Assembly: GCF_033100095.1 (NCBI RefSeq)
Contig: NZ_CP136921.1
Span: 2,760,501 to 2,824,500, forward strand
Length of the DNA: 64,000 bases
Source of the DNA: Diaphorobacter limosus
Lineage (GTDB): Bacteria > Pseudomonadota > Gammaproteobacteria > Burkholderiales > Burkholderiaceae_C
Reading direction: 5' to 3'
A model generated the notes under the pieces. That model saw only the letters and a program-made list of their open reading frames with translations, was not told the origin of the DNA and made no database searches. A program made the translations under genes and the position numbers. Positions 16,057-27,419 of this stretch are shown piece after piece. The stretch's first letter is position 1. Each line of letters begins with the position of its first letter.

Positions 16057-17811
16057 ATGCCCACCCTAGACTGGCTCAACCGCGCCACCGCCTTCACCAC
16101 GGCATCCGAAGTGCCCTACCGCCTGCTGGACAGCGTCTCCGCCCACGGCGACGCCGCGCAGGCGGCGAACAACCTGCTGATCCAGGGCGACAACCTCGAA
16201 GCCTTGAAGGCCCTGCTGCCGTTTTACCGGGGGCGGGTGAAGTGCATCTTCATCGACCCGCCGTACAACACCCAAAGCGCCTTCGAGCACTACGACGACA
16301 ACCTGGAGCATTCGCAGTGGCTGTCGATGATGCTGCCGCGCCTGCAGCTGCTGCGCGAGCTGCTGAGCGAGGACGGTTCGATCTGGGTCACCATCGACGA
16401 CAACGAGGGGCATTACCTCAAGGTGTTGATGGATGAGGTGTTTGGGCGGAGGAATTTTGTGGCGGATGTGTCGTGGCACAAGCGCGTCAGCCCAGCCAAT
16501 GACGCACGCTATTTCAGCGGCGACCACGATCACGTCTTGGTGTATGCCAAGAGTAAGCCTCTCTGGCAGCCGAAACGCCTGCCGCGCAGCGAAGAACAAA
16601 CGAAGTACTACACAAACCCTGACAACGACCCGCGCGGAGAGTGGAACTCTGCGGCCTACACCTGCGCGAAAACCGCTGATGAGCGCCCCAACCTGTACTA
16701 CCCACTCATCCATCCACGAACGGGCAAAGAGGTCTGGCCCAAGCGCACGCGCGTATGGGCGTATTCACAAGAAGCACATGCGCAGCACCTCCAAAACAAC
16801 ATGCTGTATTGGGGTGTCGATGGCAACGCAAATGCTCCGCGTATCAAAAAATTTCTCACTGATTCTGGAGATGTGGTTCCCCGCTCCATCTGGGCGCACA
16901 GCGAGTCAGGACACAACCAAGAAGCCATGCTGGAAGGGCTGACCTTGTTTGCCGATGGTCGTTTCGGCACCCCCAAACCCGAGCGCCTGCTTCAACGCAT
17001 CCTGCACATCGCCACGAATCCCGGCGACCTCGTCCTCGACAGCTTCCTCGGCTCCGGCACCACGGCCGCCGTTGCCCACAAGATGGGCCGGCGCTGGATA
17101 GGCATAGAAATGGGCGAGCATGCCGCCACCCACTGTCTGCCGCGGCTGCAAAAAGTCGTCGCCGGCGAGCAGGGCGGCATCAGCCAGGCATTGGGCTGGC
17201 AGGGCGGCGGCGGCTTTCGCTTCCAGAGGCTGGGCGCGCCCATTTTTGACGCCACCGGCGCCATCCACCCCGAGGTGCGCTTCGCCACCCTGGCGGCCTT
17301 CGTCTGGCAGCAGGAGACGGGCCAGACCTGGGACGCGGCCCAGGGCCAGGCGGGCACGCCGTGGCTGGGAACCTACTCTGTTTTTGAGAGCGTGCAGCGC
17401 TTGACGGACGGGCGCGAAGGGGCGATTTCGCTTGAAATGGGCGGTGCTGGCCCTCACCCCAACCCTCTCCCGGAGGGAGAGGGAGAAAGACCGGCGGGCG
17501 CGGCGCTGCATTCACTCCCTCTCCCGCGAGCGGGAGAGGGCAGGGGTGAGGGTGTCTGCTCGGCCCAGGTGCTGCGCAGCCGCACGGCCTACTACCTGCT
17601 GTTCAACGGTATTTTGGGCGACAAGCGCCCCGCCAGCGGCAACGTGCTCACGCGCGCGGTGCTCGATGCGCTGCTGGCGCTGCACGCCACCACGCCCCAC
17701 CCCGAGGCGCCGCTGGTGGTCTACGGCGAGGCCAACCGCCTCGGCCCCGAGACGCTGGCGCGCGCGCGGGTCACGTTCAAGCACATTCCGTACGACGTGA
17801 AGGCGAGGTGA
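16057..17811 (+). CDS. mod: Type III-like DNA methyltransferase (Mod)
   Basis: DNA adenine/cytosine-N methyltransferase, 584 aa, slightly short for Mod. Catalytic motif IV (FIDPPYNTQ, DPPY at residues 67-70) precedes the SAM motif (DSFLGSGTTAAV, about 328-339), the beta-class order of type III Mod proteins. The segment between (about residues 130-290), where the target-recognition region is expected, is visibly lower in GC. Residues 465-499 derive from an inserted palindromic element that keeps the frame. The stop lies 5 nt before the AlbA/ATPase start, so Mod, that protein and Res appear to form one operon. Recognition site unknown. Confidence 0.88.
   Translation: MPTLDWLNRATAFTTASEVPYRLLDSVSAHGDAAQAANNLLIQGDNLEALKALLPFYRGRVKCIFIDPPYNTQSAFEHYDDNLEHSQWLSMMLPRLQLLRELLSEDGSIWVTIDDNEGHYLKVLMDEVFGRRNFVADVSWHKRVSPANDARYFSGDHDHVLVYAKSKPLWQPKRLPRSEEQTKYYTNPDNDPRGEWNSAAYTCAKTADERPNLYYPLIHPRTGKEVWPKRTRVWAYSQEAHAQHLQNNMLYWGVDGNANAPRIKKFLTDSGDVVPRSIWAHSESGHNQEAMLEGLTLFADGRFGTPKPERLLQRILHIATNPGDLVLDSFLGSGTTAAVAHKMGRRWIGIEMGEHAATHCLPRLQKVVAGEQGGISQALGWQGGGGFRFQRLGAPIFDATGAIHPEVRFATLAAFVWQQETGQTWDAAQGQAGTPWLGTYSVFESVQRLTDGREGAISLEMGGAGPHPNPLPEGEGERPAGAALHSLPLPRAGEGRGEGVCSAQVLRSRTAYYLLFNGILGDKRPASGNVLTRAVLDALLALHATTPHPEAPLVVYGEANRLGPETLARARVTFKHIPYDVKAR
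17451..17552. repeat. 102-bp palindromic repeat inserted in the mod coding region
   Basis: Starts CCCTCACCCC and ends GGGGTGAGGG, a perfect 10-bp terminal inverted repeat. Two internal hairpins (CCCTCTCCC-GGA-GGGAGAGGG and CCCTCTCCC-GCGAGC-GGGAGAGGG) lie inside. The length is exactly 34 codons, so the reading frame survives, adding a Pro/Gly/Glu-rich insert (PHPNPLPEGEG). The sequence resembles REP/BIME-type repeats common between genes in proteobacteria. Confidence 0.8.
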
Positions 17812-17816
17812 GGGGG

Positions 17817-19733
17817 ATGAACGCACAGGAGCTGCTGGAAAGCCTGAACCTGCTCGATGAAAACGAGCGCATCGAGGCCAAGCGCGCGCAGGAGGCGGGC
17901 AAGTCGCTGCTGGAAACCATTTGCGCCTTTGCCAATGAGCCTCATCTGGGCGGCGGCTGGCTGTTGCTGGGGGTGGCGCCGGACGAACAGGCGCTGTTCC
18001 CCGGCTATGCCGTGGAGGGCGTACCTCAGCCTGACAAGCTCAGCGCCGACCTGGCCAGCCAGTGCGCCACGACGTTCAATATGCCTCTGCGGGTGGACAT
18101 ACGCACCGAAACGCTGGCGGGTGAGTCGGTCGTCGTGGTGTTCGTGCCCGAGGCTGCGCCGCAGGACAAGCCCATTTACTTCAAGGCCACCGGCCTGCCC
18201 AAGGGCGCATTTCGCCGCATCGGCAGCACCGACCAGCGGTGCACCGAGGACGATCTGGAAACGCTGTACCAGTCGCGCCAGCGCGAGAGCTTTGACGCGG
18301 GGCTGGTTTCTGGCGCCGAGCTGGATGATTTCGACGACGCCGCCATTGCCGAGTACCGCCAGGCCCGGGCCGAGGCCAATCCCGATGCCGAGGAGCTGCG
18401 CTGGACGGACGCAGAACTCTTGCAGGCGTTGAACGCGGTACGGCGCGATGCGGCAGGCGCCTGGAAGCCCACGGTGGCGGGCTTGTTGCTGTTTGGGAAG
18501 GCTGTGGCTTTGCGGCGCTGTTTCCCGATGACGCGGGTCGATTACATCCGGGTGCCGGGGCGGGAATGGGTGCCGCATCCCGACCGCCGCTTCGACACGG
18601 TCGAGCTGCGTGCGCCGCTGTTCACGCTGCTGCGCCGCACCCAGGCGGCCGTGCTGGACGATCTGCCCAAGGGCTTTGGTCTGGAAGAGGGCCAGTTGCA
18701 GCGCCGTGACAAGCCCGTCATCCCGCTGCGCGCGCTGCGCGAGGCACTGGTCAATGCCCTGATGCACCGCAGCTACCGTGTGCAGGCTCCGGTGCAGGTG
18801 ATTCGCTATGCGAACCGGCTTGAAATCCGCAACCCGGGTTTTTCGCTCAAGTCGCCCGATCACCTGGGCGAGCCGGGCTCCATGCCGCGCAACCCCCACA
18901 TCGCCGCCGTGCTGCACGAAACCCGCTTTGCCGAAACCAAGGGCAGCGGCATTCGCGCCATGCGCGAGGCGATGGACAAGGCCGGGCTGGTGCCGCCCCT
19001 GTTCGAGTCTGACCGGGGGCAGGATCAGTTCAGCACCCTGTTTTTCTTTCACCACTTTCTGGGGGAAGACGACATCCGCTGGCTGGCGCAGTTCAAGGCG
19101 CTGCACCTCAGCGACGAAGAGGCCCGCGCCCTGGTCGTGGCCCGCGAAGCCAGCGCCATCGACAACGCGACCTACCGCGCTCTGAACAAGGTGGACACCC
19201 TCACCGCCAGCAGTGCCCTGCGGCGCTTGCGCGACGCGGGCCTGTTCAGCCAGCAAGGCCGGGGCTCGGCCACTTGGTACCAGCCCACGGACAGGCTGTT
19301 GGGCGGCGCGCCTGGCGGCTTGCCTGGCCAGCTGGATGCGCTATCCAGTAAGTCAGCCCCCTTATCCAGCATGCCTGAGGGCTTATCTAGTAAGTCCGCC
19401 TCCTTATCTAGCAAGTCCGACGGCTTATCTAGTAAGCCTGATCCGGCCCGCATGGCCTTGCTGGACGAACTGCCTGGCCAGCTTGCGGCCCGCATTGGCG
19501 CGCTGGGGCAGCGCCATCCGCCGGAGCGAGTGCGCGATCTGGTGGTGGAGCTGTGCCAGCGCCGCCCCTGGCGGGCGGACGAACTGGCGCTGCTGCTGCA
19601 ACGTAACCCGGAATCCATCCGCCAAAACTACCTGCGTCCTTTGCTGGCGCAAAAGCGCATTGCCATGACTCAGCCGGACAAGCCCAAGTCGCCGCAGCAG
19701 GCATACCGCAGCGTGCAGGAAAGCCTTCCATGA
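17817..19733 (+). CDS. AlbA/Schlafen-type ATP-binding protein (RecG-like family) in restriction operon
   Basis: Protein of 638 aa. The N-terminal AlbA_2 domain (about residues 10-140) shows ERIEAKRAQ and ICAFANEPHLGGGWLLLGV, the pattern of Schlafen-like putative nucleic-acid-binding proteins. A GHKL-like ATP-binding C-terminal module (HATPase_c_4, about 300-400) has LREALVNALMHRSY, LEIRNPG and ETKGSGIRAM. Winged-helix-like segments follow, split by five tandem LSSKxxx heptads (about 509-543). ATG 17817 follows GAGGTGAGGGGG; the res start overlaps the stop (ATGA). Lying between mod and res, it is probably an accessory or effector subunit. Role unknown. Confidence 0.8.
   Translation: MNAQELLESLNLLDENERIEAKRAQEAGKSLLETICAFANEPHLGGGWLLLGVAPDEQALFPGYAVEGVPQPDKLSADLASQCATTFNMPLRVDIRTETLAGESVVVVFVPEAAPQDKPIYFKATGLPKGAFRRIGSTDQRCTEDDLETLYQSRQRESFDAGLVSGAELDDFDDAAIAEYRQARAEANPDAEELRWTDAELLQALNAVRRDAAGAWKPTVAGLLLFGKAVALRRCFPMTRVDYIRVPGREWVPHPDRRFDTVELRAPLFTLLRRTQAAVLDDLPKGFGLEEGQLQRRDKPVIPLRALREALVNALMHRSYRVQAPVQVIRYANRLEIRNPGFSLKSPDHLGEPGSMPRNPHIAAVLHETRFAETKGSGIRAMREAMDKAGLVPPLFESDRGQDQFSTLFFFHHFLGEDDIRWLAQFKALHLSDEEARALVVAREASAIDNATYRALNKVDTLTASSALRRLRDAGLFSQQGRGSATWYQPTDRLLGGAPGGLPGQLDALSSKSAPLSSMPEGLSSKSASLSSKSDGLSSKPDPARMALLDELPGQLAARIGALGQRHPPERVRDLVVELCQRRPWRADELALLLQRNPESIRQNYLRPLLAQKRIAMTQPDKPKSPQQAYRSVQESLP
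19341..19445 (+). repeat. Five tandem 21-bp repeats within the AlbA/ATPase gene
   Basis: Five in-frame 21-bp units encode LSSKSAP, LSSMPEG, LSSKSAS, LSSKSDG and LSSKPDP. The units vary by a few bases (TTATCTAGTAAGTCC-like) and are AT-richer than the surroundings. They form a Ser/Lys-rich hydrophilic linker between two predicted winged-helix regions, and copy number may vary between strains. Confidence 0.85.
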
Positions 19734-22422
19734 CCCCCATCACCCTCAAGACCTACCAGCAAACTGCCCTCGACACCCTGGCCGCCTTCGCCCGCGCGGC
19801 GCGGGTCAAGGGCCCGGCGCTGGCCTTTGGCGAGCTGGCGGGCCGGCCCTGGCACGCCGGGGCGTTTGGCGACGGGCTGCCCTGCGTGTGCCTGCGCATC
19901 CCCACCGGTGGCGGCAAGACGGTGCTGGCCGCGCACGCCGTGCCGCTGCTGGCGCGCGAGTGGGCGGCGGTGGATGCGCCGGTGGCCGTGTGGCTGGTGC
20001 CCAGCGATGCGATTCGCCAGCAAACCCTGAAGGCGCTGCAGACGCCCGGCCACCCGTACCGCGCGGCGCTGGCCGATGCCTACGGCGAGGGGCTGCGCGT
20101 GTGCGCGCTCGAAGACGTGGCGCAGATCGCGCCGCCCGAGTGGGGCCGTAATGCCGTTGTGGTGGTGGCGACGATCCAGAGCTTTCGCATCGAGGACGCG
20201 GGCCAGCGCAATGTGTATAGCTTTTCCGAGAGCTTCGAGCCGCATTTCCGGGGCGCGGACGAGCGGGCGCTGGCAGGGCTGCGCGATCTGCCCGACGCGC
20301 TGGTCACGCCCGAGGATGTAGCGGCTGACACCACCGGCGTGCTGGCCGGCTTTGCGGGCCAGCCGCGCTGGAGCCTGGCGAACTGGCTGGCGCTGCACCG
20401 GCCCATCCTCATCGTGGACGAGGCGCACAACGCCAAGACGGACAAGAGCTTCACCGCGCTGCAGCGGCTGAATCCGGGCTTCATCCTGGAGCTGACGGCC
20501 ACGCCCATCGCCGCCAAGACCAACGTGCTGTACCACGTCAGCGCGCAGGAGCTGGCGGCCGAGGACATGATCAAGCTGCCCATCGTGCTGGCCGAGCACC
20601 CCGAGGGCTGGCCTGCTGCCGTATTCGGCGCGGTGCAAACCCGGCGCAAGCTGGAGGCCGAGGCACTGAAGGACGAGGCCGCAGGCGCGGGCTATGTGCG
20701 CCCCATCGTGCTCTTTCAGGCGCAGAACACGGGCGACGAGATGCCGCCCGAGAAGCTGCGCGACTACTTGATTGATGAACTGAAATTGCCAGCCAATCAG
20801 GTGGTCGTGGCCACGGGCAAGGAGCGTGGCCTGGACGACATCCACCTGGCGGCGCGCGATTGCCCGGTGCGCTACGTCATCACCGTGCAGGCGCTGCGCG
20901 AGGGCTGGGACTGCCCGTTTGCCTATGTGCTGTGCAGCCTGCAAAAACTGAGCAGCGCCACGGCGGTGGAGCAATTGCTGGGCCGCGTGCTGCGCATGCC
21001 CTACGCTGCGCGCCGGGGGCGCGAGGCGCTGAACCGCGCCTACGCCCATGTGTGCGCGGCGGAGTTCTCGCAGGCGGCGCACGCACTGGCGGATCGACTG
21101 ATCGAGCACATGGGCTTTGAAGCGCTGGATGTGGCGAGCATGATCGCCGCGCAAAGCAGCCTGCCACTCTGGGGTAACGATTTAGAGCCAAATCAGGCTC
21201 TCGAGCCCGTCCAGCAAGCGCCAATAGCTACAAATTTTGAATCCATTGCTGCCACCCCCGAACTGCTGGCCGTGCCCGGCCTGCAGCAGCGGGCGGTAGG
21301 GGGCGTCGCACAGGTGGTGGTCACCGGCCACATCAGCCAAGACACCGAAGCGCTGCTGCTGTCCCAGGTGCGCGGCGCCAAGAAGCAAGAGCAGGTGCGC
21401 GAGCAGGTGGCGCAGCACAACGCGCTGGTGGCGGCGCAGGCAGCGCCCGCATCGCGCTGCGTGCCCTTTGCGCCGCTGCCCACGCTGGGCTATCGGCTGG
21501 ATGCGCAAGCCCCCCTGTGGCCGCTAGAGCGTGAGGCGGTGCTGGACGCGGTGGAGCTGGACTTGCTCACGCCGCAGGCGGTGCAGCTGACCAGCTTTCA
21601 GGTGGCGCAGGAATCAGACATTTTCGAGATCGGCATGGACGGTGCCCGTGTGGCGCTGCGCTCTGCGGGCAGCGCCCAAATGGCAATGGACTGGGAAAGC
21701 AGCAGCATTGATGCCGACACCTTGGTGGGCTGGCTGGACCAGTCTCTGTTCAAGGCCCCCGAACTGGCCGGGCTCACGCAGAGCCAGCGCCGCGCCTTCC
21801 TGGCGGCGGTGGTGAAGCACCAGTTGCACAGCTGCGGCGTGCCGCTGGTGGTGCTGGCACAGGCGCGCTTCAGGCTGGCGCGCGCCATCGAAGCCCATGT
21901 GGGTGACTTGCGCGACGCAGCCACGCGGCGCGCCTTCCAGCAGCAGGTGCTGGGCCTGGGGGACGGCAGCGCTTGGCTGATTGAGCCGGATTGGGCGCAC
22001 CCGCATGTATTCGAGCCTGGCCGCTACCCGGCACCAGTAGGCTCGCGCTACGGTGGGCGCTACCAGTTCGGCAAGCACTACTTCCCGGTGCTGGCCGACC
22101 TGAAAGACGGTGGCCAAGAGTTCCAGTGTGCGCAGCTCATCGACCGCCACCCCAAAGTGCGCCACTGGGTGCGCAACCTCGACACGGCGCCCTGCGGCTT
22201 TGGCCTGCCCACATCGCGTGGGCGGTTCTATGCAGACTTTGTGGCCGAACTGGCAGATGGGCGCGTGGCGTTGCTGGAGTTCAAGGGGCTTTTGCAGCAT
22301 GAGCCTTACGAACTGGAAAAACGCCAAGTCGGTGAGCTGTGGGCACGCAGCAGCGGCGGGAAGGCCGTATTTGGCTGGCTGACTTTCGAAGGACTGGCGC
22401 AACAGCTGGACAACGCCCTGGC

Positions 22423-22426
<4 letters not shown>
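19730..22426 (+). CDS. res: Type III restriction enzyme Res-like helicase-nuclease
   Basis: Superfamily 2 helicase with nuclease tail, 898 aa. Motifs: Walker A IPTGGGKTVLAAHAV (about residues 60-75), DEAH-type VDEAHNAK, motif III ELTATP, and motif VI AVEQLLGRVLRMP. Near the C-terminus, FYADFVAELADGRVALLEFKG carries a plausible PD-(D/E)xK core (D, then E-x-K). It would translocate and cut DNA lacking the cognate Mod mark. The start overlaps the upstream gene by 4 nt and the stop overlaps the spermidine synthase start by 4 nt. A dispersed repeat is embedded at 21181-21240. It is a little shorter than EcoP1-type Res. Confidence 0.87.
21181..21240 (+). repeat. Dispersed short palindromic repeat, copy 4 (inside res)
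   Basis: Degenerate copy with GGCTCTCGAGCCCGTCCAGC, then AAGCGCC and AATAGCTAC. It is translated in frame as part of LEPNQALEPVQQAPIATNF in a linker-like part of Res, and is visibly AT-richer than its flanks. Confidence 0.5.
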
Positions 22427-23962
<1,536 letters not shown>

Positions 23963-23979
<17 letters not shown>

Positions 23980-25687
23980 CGGCGCGCCCGGGGGGCTGCG
24001 CCGGCGCCACCTGCTGGCCGCCGTTGCGGCCGGCGCGTTGGCGGGCTGCGAGCACGCCCCGCCCGATCTGCCCGGGGGCTACACCGGCATAGCCATGGAG
24101 CGCGGCCACGCGCTGCGCGAGCGCCTGGCCGGCGGCGCGCCCTACCAGCCCGACCGCCAGCGCCGCACCCAGGTGCTGATTGCCGGCGCCGGCGTGGCCG
24201 GCCTGGCGGCGGCGCGCGCGCTGCGCCTTGCCGGGGTGGAGGACTTCGCGCTGCTGGAGCTCGAAGACCAGGCCGGCGGCAACAGCCGCGCCGGCAGCGT
24301 GGGCGGCATCGCCTGCCCGCTGGGCGCGCATTACCTGCCCGTGCCCGGCGACGACGCGCCCGAGGTGCAGGACCTGCTCGAAGAGCTGGGCCTGCGCCAG
24401 CGCGTGGCCGGGCGCTGGCAGTACGGCGGCGACGACGGGCGCCACCTGTGCCACAGCCCGCAGGAGCGGCTGTTCATCGATGGCCAATGGCAGGACGGCC
24501 TGCTGCCCGTGGCGGGGGTGGGCGCGGCCACGCTGGCGCAGTACCGGCGCTTTGCCGCGCGCGTGGACGCGCTCTCGCGCGCCGCGCGGTTCACCATGCC
24601 GGTGGTCAGTGGTTTTAGGTCAAACAAGGCTCTGGCGCCCGTCCATCAAGCGCTGGACGCTATCACTTTCGCAGAATGGCTGGCGCGCGAGGGGCTGGAT
24701 GACGCGCACCTGCGCTGGTACCTGGACTACTGCTGCCGCGACGACTACGGCGCCGGCAGCGCGCGCGTATCCGCCTGGGCCGGCATCCACTACTTTGCCA
24801 GCCGCCATGGCTTCCACGCCCCGGGCGAGGGCGGTGCCGACGCCGAGGGCGTGCTGACCTGGCCCCAGGGCAATGGCTGGCTGACGCAGCGCCTGGCCGC
24901 ACCGCTGGCCGATCGCCTGCACGCCGGCGCCAGCGTGCTGCGCATCGCCGAGGGGCGCCATGGCGTGGAGCTGGACGCGCTGGACGCCGCCAGCGGCCAG
25001 GTCGTGCGCTGGCAGGCGCGCCGCTGCATCGTGGCGCTGCCGCTGTTCGTCGCCGCGCGCCTGGTGCAGCCGGTGCCCGACTTTTTGACCGAGGCCGTGC
25101 GCCGCCTGCAATGGGCGCCCTGGCTGGTGGCCAATATCCACATCGACCGCCCGCTGGCCGACCGGGGCGGCGCCGCGCCGGCCTGGGACAACGTGCTCTT
25201 CCAGGACGCCAACCCCGGTGGCCTGGGCTATGTGGACGCCGGCCACCAGCGCCTGGACGCGCGCGCCGCGCAGGCCGCGCCCACGGTGCTGACCTACTAC
25301 CAGGCGCTGGGCGACCTGCCCGACGGTCGCAGTGCGCTGCTGGAGCGGCCCTGGACGCATTGGCGGGACGCCATCCTGGCGACCCTGGCCGGGCCGCATC
25401 CGGACATCCATGAGCGCGCCCAGCGCATGGAGCTCACGCGCTATGGCCACGCCATGGCCATCCCGGTGCCGGGTCTGCAGGTTTTTTTAAATGAAATTAG
25501 CCTCTCGCACTTATCTGGTAAGCGCTACCAGCTATCAAATGGGGAGCGTGCCGCCGTACCGCCCACGCCAGCCACGCCGCGCCTGCTGTTCGCCCACGCG
25601 GACTGGTCCGGCTACTCGGTGTTCGAGGAGGCTTTCACGCGCGGGCATGCGGCGGGGGTGCTGGCTGCGGCATTGGCGGCTCGGTAA
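23963..25687 (+). CDS. FAD-dependent amine oxidase-like protein, exported (Tat, possible lipoprotein)
   Basis: Flavoprotein of 574 aa. A twin-arginine signal (RRRHLLAAVAAGALAGC) ends in a lipobox-like LAGC. The FAD-binding Rossmann motif is VLIAGAGVAGLAAARALRLA. Overall similarity is to flavin amine oxidases, which could oxidise the polyamine product of the upstream enzyme; this is inference. ATG 23963 was chosen because it directly precedes the Tat signal; it overlaps the spermidine synthase gene by 17 nt. Two dispersed repeats are embedded in frame (near 24611 and 25481). The 3' end overlaps the convergent diguanylate cyclase gene by 53 bp. Confidence 0.8.
24611..24670 (+). repeat. Dispersed short palindromic repeat, copy 5 (inside FAD oxidase gene)
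   Basis: Degenerate copy: GGCTCTGGCGCCCGTCCATC, then AAGCGCTGGACGCTATC. It is in frame and encodes NKALAPVHQALDAITF. It resembles the res-internal copy more than the intergenic ones. Confidence 0.5.
25481..25540 (+). repeat. Dispersed short palindromic repeat, copy 6 (inside FAD oxidase gene)
   Basis: Good copy: GCCTCTCGCACTTATCTGG, then TAAGCGCTACCAGCTATC, with AT-rich flanks. It is translated as FLNEISLSHLSGKRYQLSNG inside an otherwise GC-rich gene, near the C-terminal end. Confidence 0.7.
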
Positions 25688-27248
25688 CCGCGCCCCGCAG
25701 TACGGTGGCGCAGACGCGGTTGCGCCCGGTGCGCTTGGCCACATAGAGCTGGCCGTCGGCCTGCTCCAGCAGCTGCTGGGCGCTGGCCGGGCCGGCTTCC
25801 AGGGTGGCCACGCCAATGCTCAGCGTCAGCATGGGGTGCCAGGCGCGGGCGTTGGGCAGGGTGAGCCGCTGCGTCGCCTCGCGTATGCGTTCGGCCAGGG
25901 CCTGCGCCTGTGTGGCGCTGGTGTCGGGCAGCAGGCAGGTGAATTCCTCGCCCCCGTGGCGCGCCGCCAGGTCGGTGGAGCGGGTCACCACCTTGCGCAG
26001 CACCCGGGCCACGGCGCGCAGGTAGTCGTCCCCGATGGAGTGGCCATAGGCGTCGTTCACGCCCTTGAAGTGATCCACGTCCAGCAGCAGCAGGCTCAGC
26101 GGCTGGCCCGTGCGCTGCTGGCGTGCATGCTCGCGGTGCAAGGCCAGGTCGAAGGCGCGCCGGTTCGGCAGGCCGGTCAGGGTGTCGGACAGGCTTTGCT
26201 GCTCCAGCGCCTGGTTGGCCGCCTGGAGGGCCTGCTGTTGCTGCTGCACCTGCTGGTGGCTGGCGGCCAGCCGGTGCGCCATGCGCCGGTAGTACAAAAA
26301 ACCCAGGCCGAGCACCAGCGCCAGCAGGGCGCCGGCCACGCTGGTGGTCTGCCACATGGCGCGCTGGCTGCGCTGGGCCACGTAGCGTTCGATGAATTGG
26401 CGCTCGCCGATCACATGCGCGGCGACGGATGCCGAGCTGTCGATGGCCGCCAGGTAGCGGTCGAACGCCGCCGCCACGCGCTGGTGCGCCGGCGTGGGGC
26501 TGAAGTAGAAGCGGTAGGAGCGCGGGTCATCGCGCAGGGTGTGTATGACCTCCAGGTCGAAGAACTCGTGCGCGTAGCGCTTTTCCTCAAAGATGTCCCG
26601 GCTGTAGACGGCCAGGTCTATCGCGCCCGCGCGCAGCGCCTGGAACATGCCCTCGCTGCCGGCCTGGTCGAAGCGGGTGAGCCGGGGTGCGGCAACCACG
26701 GCCTGCACCTGTGGCTCCAGCGCCACGCCCTTGACCAGGCCAACGCGGTAGGGCGCCAGATCGGCCAGGCCGTGCACCGGCAGCGGCCGCCCCTTGCGGG
26801 CGATGACGGCGTAGTAACTCTCGTAATACGGCAGGGTGAACAGGCCCAGCCGGGCGCGATCGGCCTGGTGGCTCAGCGGCATGAAGACATCGGCGCGCCC
26901 GTCCTGCACCTGCTGCAGCTTGTCGGCCAGGCTCAGGTTCTGGCCGGGCAGCAGGTCGTGGCGCAGGCCCAGCTCCCTGGTGATGAAGCACCACACATCG
27001 ACGCCGATGCCGCTGTAGCTCTTGCTGGCCGGGTCGTAGCGCGCCATCGGCGGCGCATCCACCGCCAGCACGCGCAGCGGCGCCAACGCCCGGAACTCGG
27101 CCTTCTCCTGCGGGCTGATCGCTACCGGCTCGCGCAGGCGGACATGCCGCGCACCCGCGCAGTCCAGGGCCGCCGCGGGCAACGCGCAGCACAGCGCAAG
27201 CCATGGCGCGCACCGCAGCAAACCCTGTTGAAACCGCTGCCAGCCCAT
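25635..27248 (-). CDS. Diguanylate cyclase with periplasmic binding-protein sensor domain
   Basis: Membrane signalling protein of 537 aa that would make cyclic-di-GMP. A signal peptide precedes a bacterial extracellular solute-binding type 3 domain (about residues 50-290; GIGVDVWCFITRELGL, DVFMPLSHQADR). A transmembrane helix (ALLALVLGLGFLYY) and a Gln-rich coiled coil follow. The GGDEF domain is at about 350-520, with active GGEEF and an inhibitory RxxD site five residues upstream (RSTD). The tail is Pro-rich. It probably senses a small periplasmic ligand. It overlaps the FAD oxidase gene 3' end. Confidence 0.9.
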   Translation of the reverse strand: MGWQRFQQGLLRCAPWLALCCALPAAALDCAGARHVRLREPVAISPQEKAEFRALAPLRVLAVDAPPMARYDPASKSYSGIGVDVWCFITRELGLRHDLLPGQNLSLADKLQQVQDGRADVFMPLSHQADRARLGLFTLPYYESYYAVIARKGRPLPVHGLADLAPYRVGLVKGVALEPQVQAVVAAPRLTRFDQAGSEGMFQALRAGAIDLAVYSRDIFEEKRYAHEFFDLEVIHTLRDDPRSYRFYFSPTPAHQRVAAAFDRYLAAIDSSASVAAHVIGERQFIERYVAQRSQRAMWQTTSVAGALLALVLGLGFLYYRRMAHRLAASHQQVQQQQQALQAANQALEQQSLSDTLTGLPNRRAFDLALHREHARQQRTGQPLSLLLLDVDHFKGVNDAYGHSIGDDYLRAVARVLRKVVTRSTDLAARHGGEEFTCLLPDTSATQAQALAERIREATQRLTLPNARAWHPMLTLSIGVATLEAGPASAQQLLEQADGQLYVAKRTGRNRVCATVLRGAVTEPPMPQPAPPPHARA

Positions 27249-27419
27249 CCGTCAGCTGCCTATTCTGAAGTAACAAAACACTGCATTGTCGCTGCAGTCG
27301 TGTACCACAGAGCTTGGTGATCAGGCCTCGCGCAAGGTTATTTCGGGGGCGGCCGGTGACCGTGGAATCTGTTTCATCTTGCAAAATGGTGGTCACCGCA
27401 TTGCTTTTCACTGGCTGCC

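Noticed and set aside
19341..19445. CRISPR-like array from regular repeats
   Set aside because: Repeats are contiguous 21-bp units without spacers and translate in frame as a protein linker.
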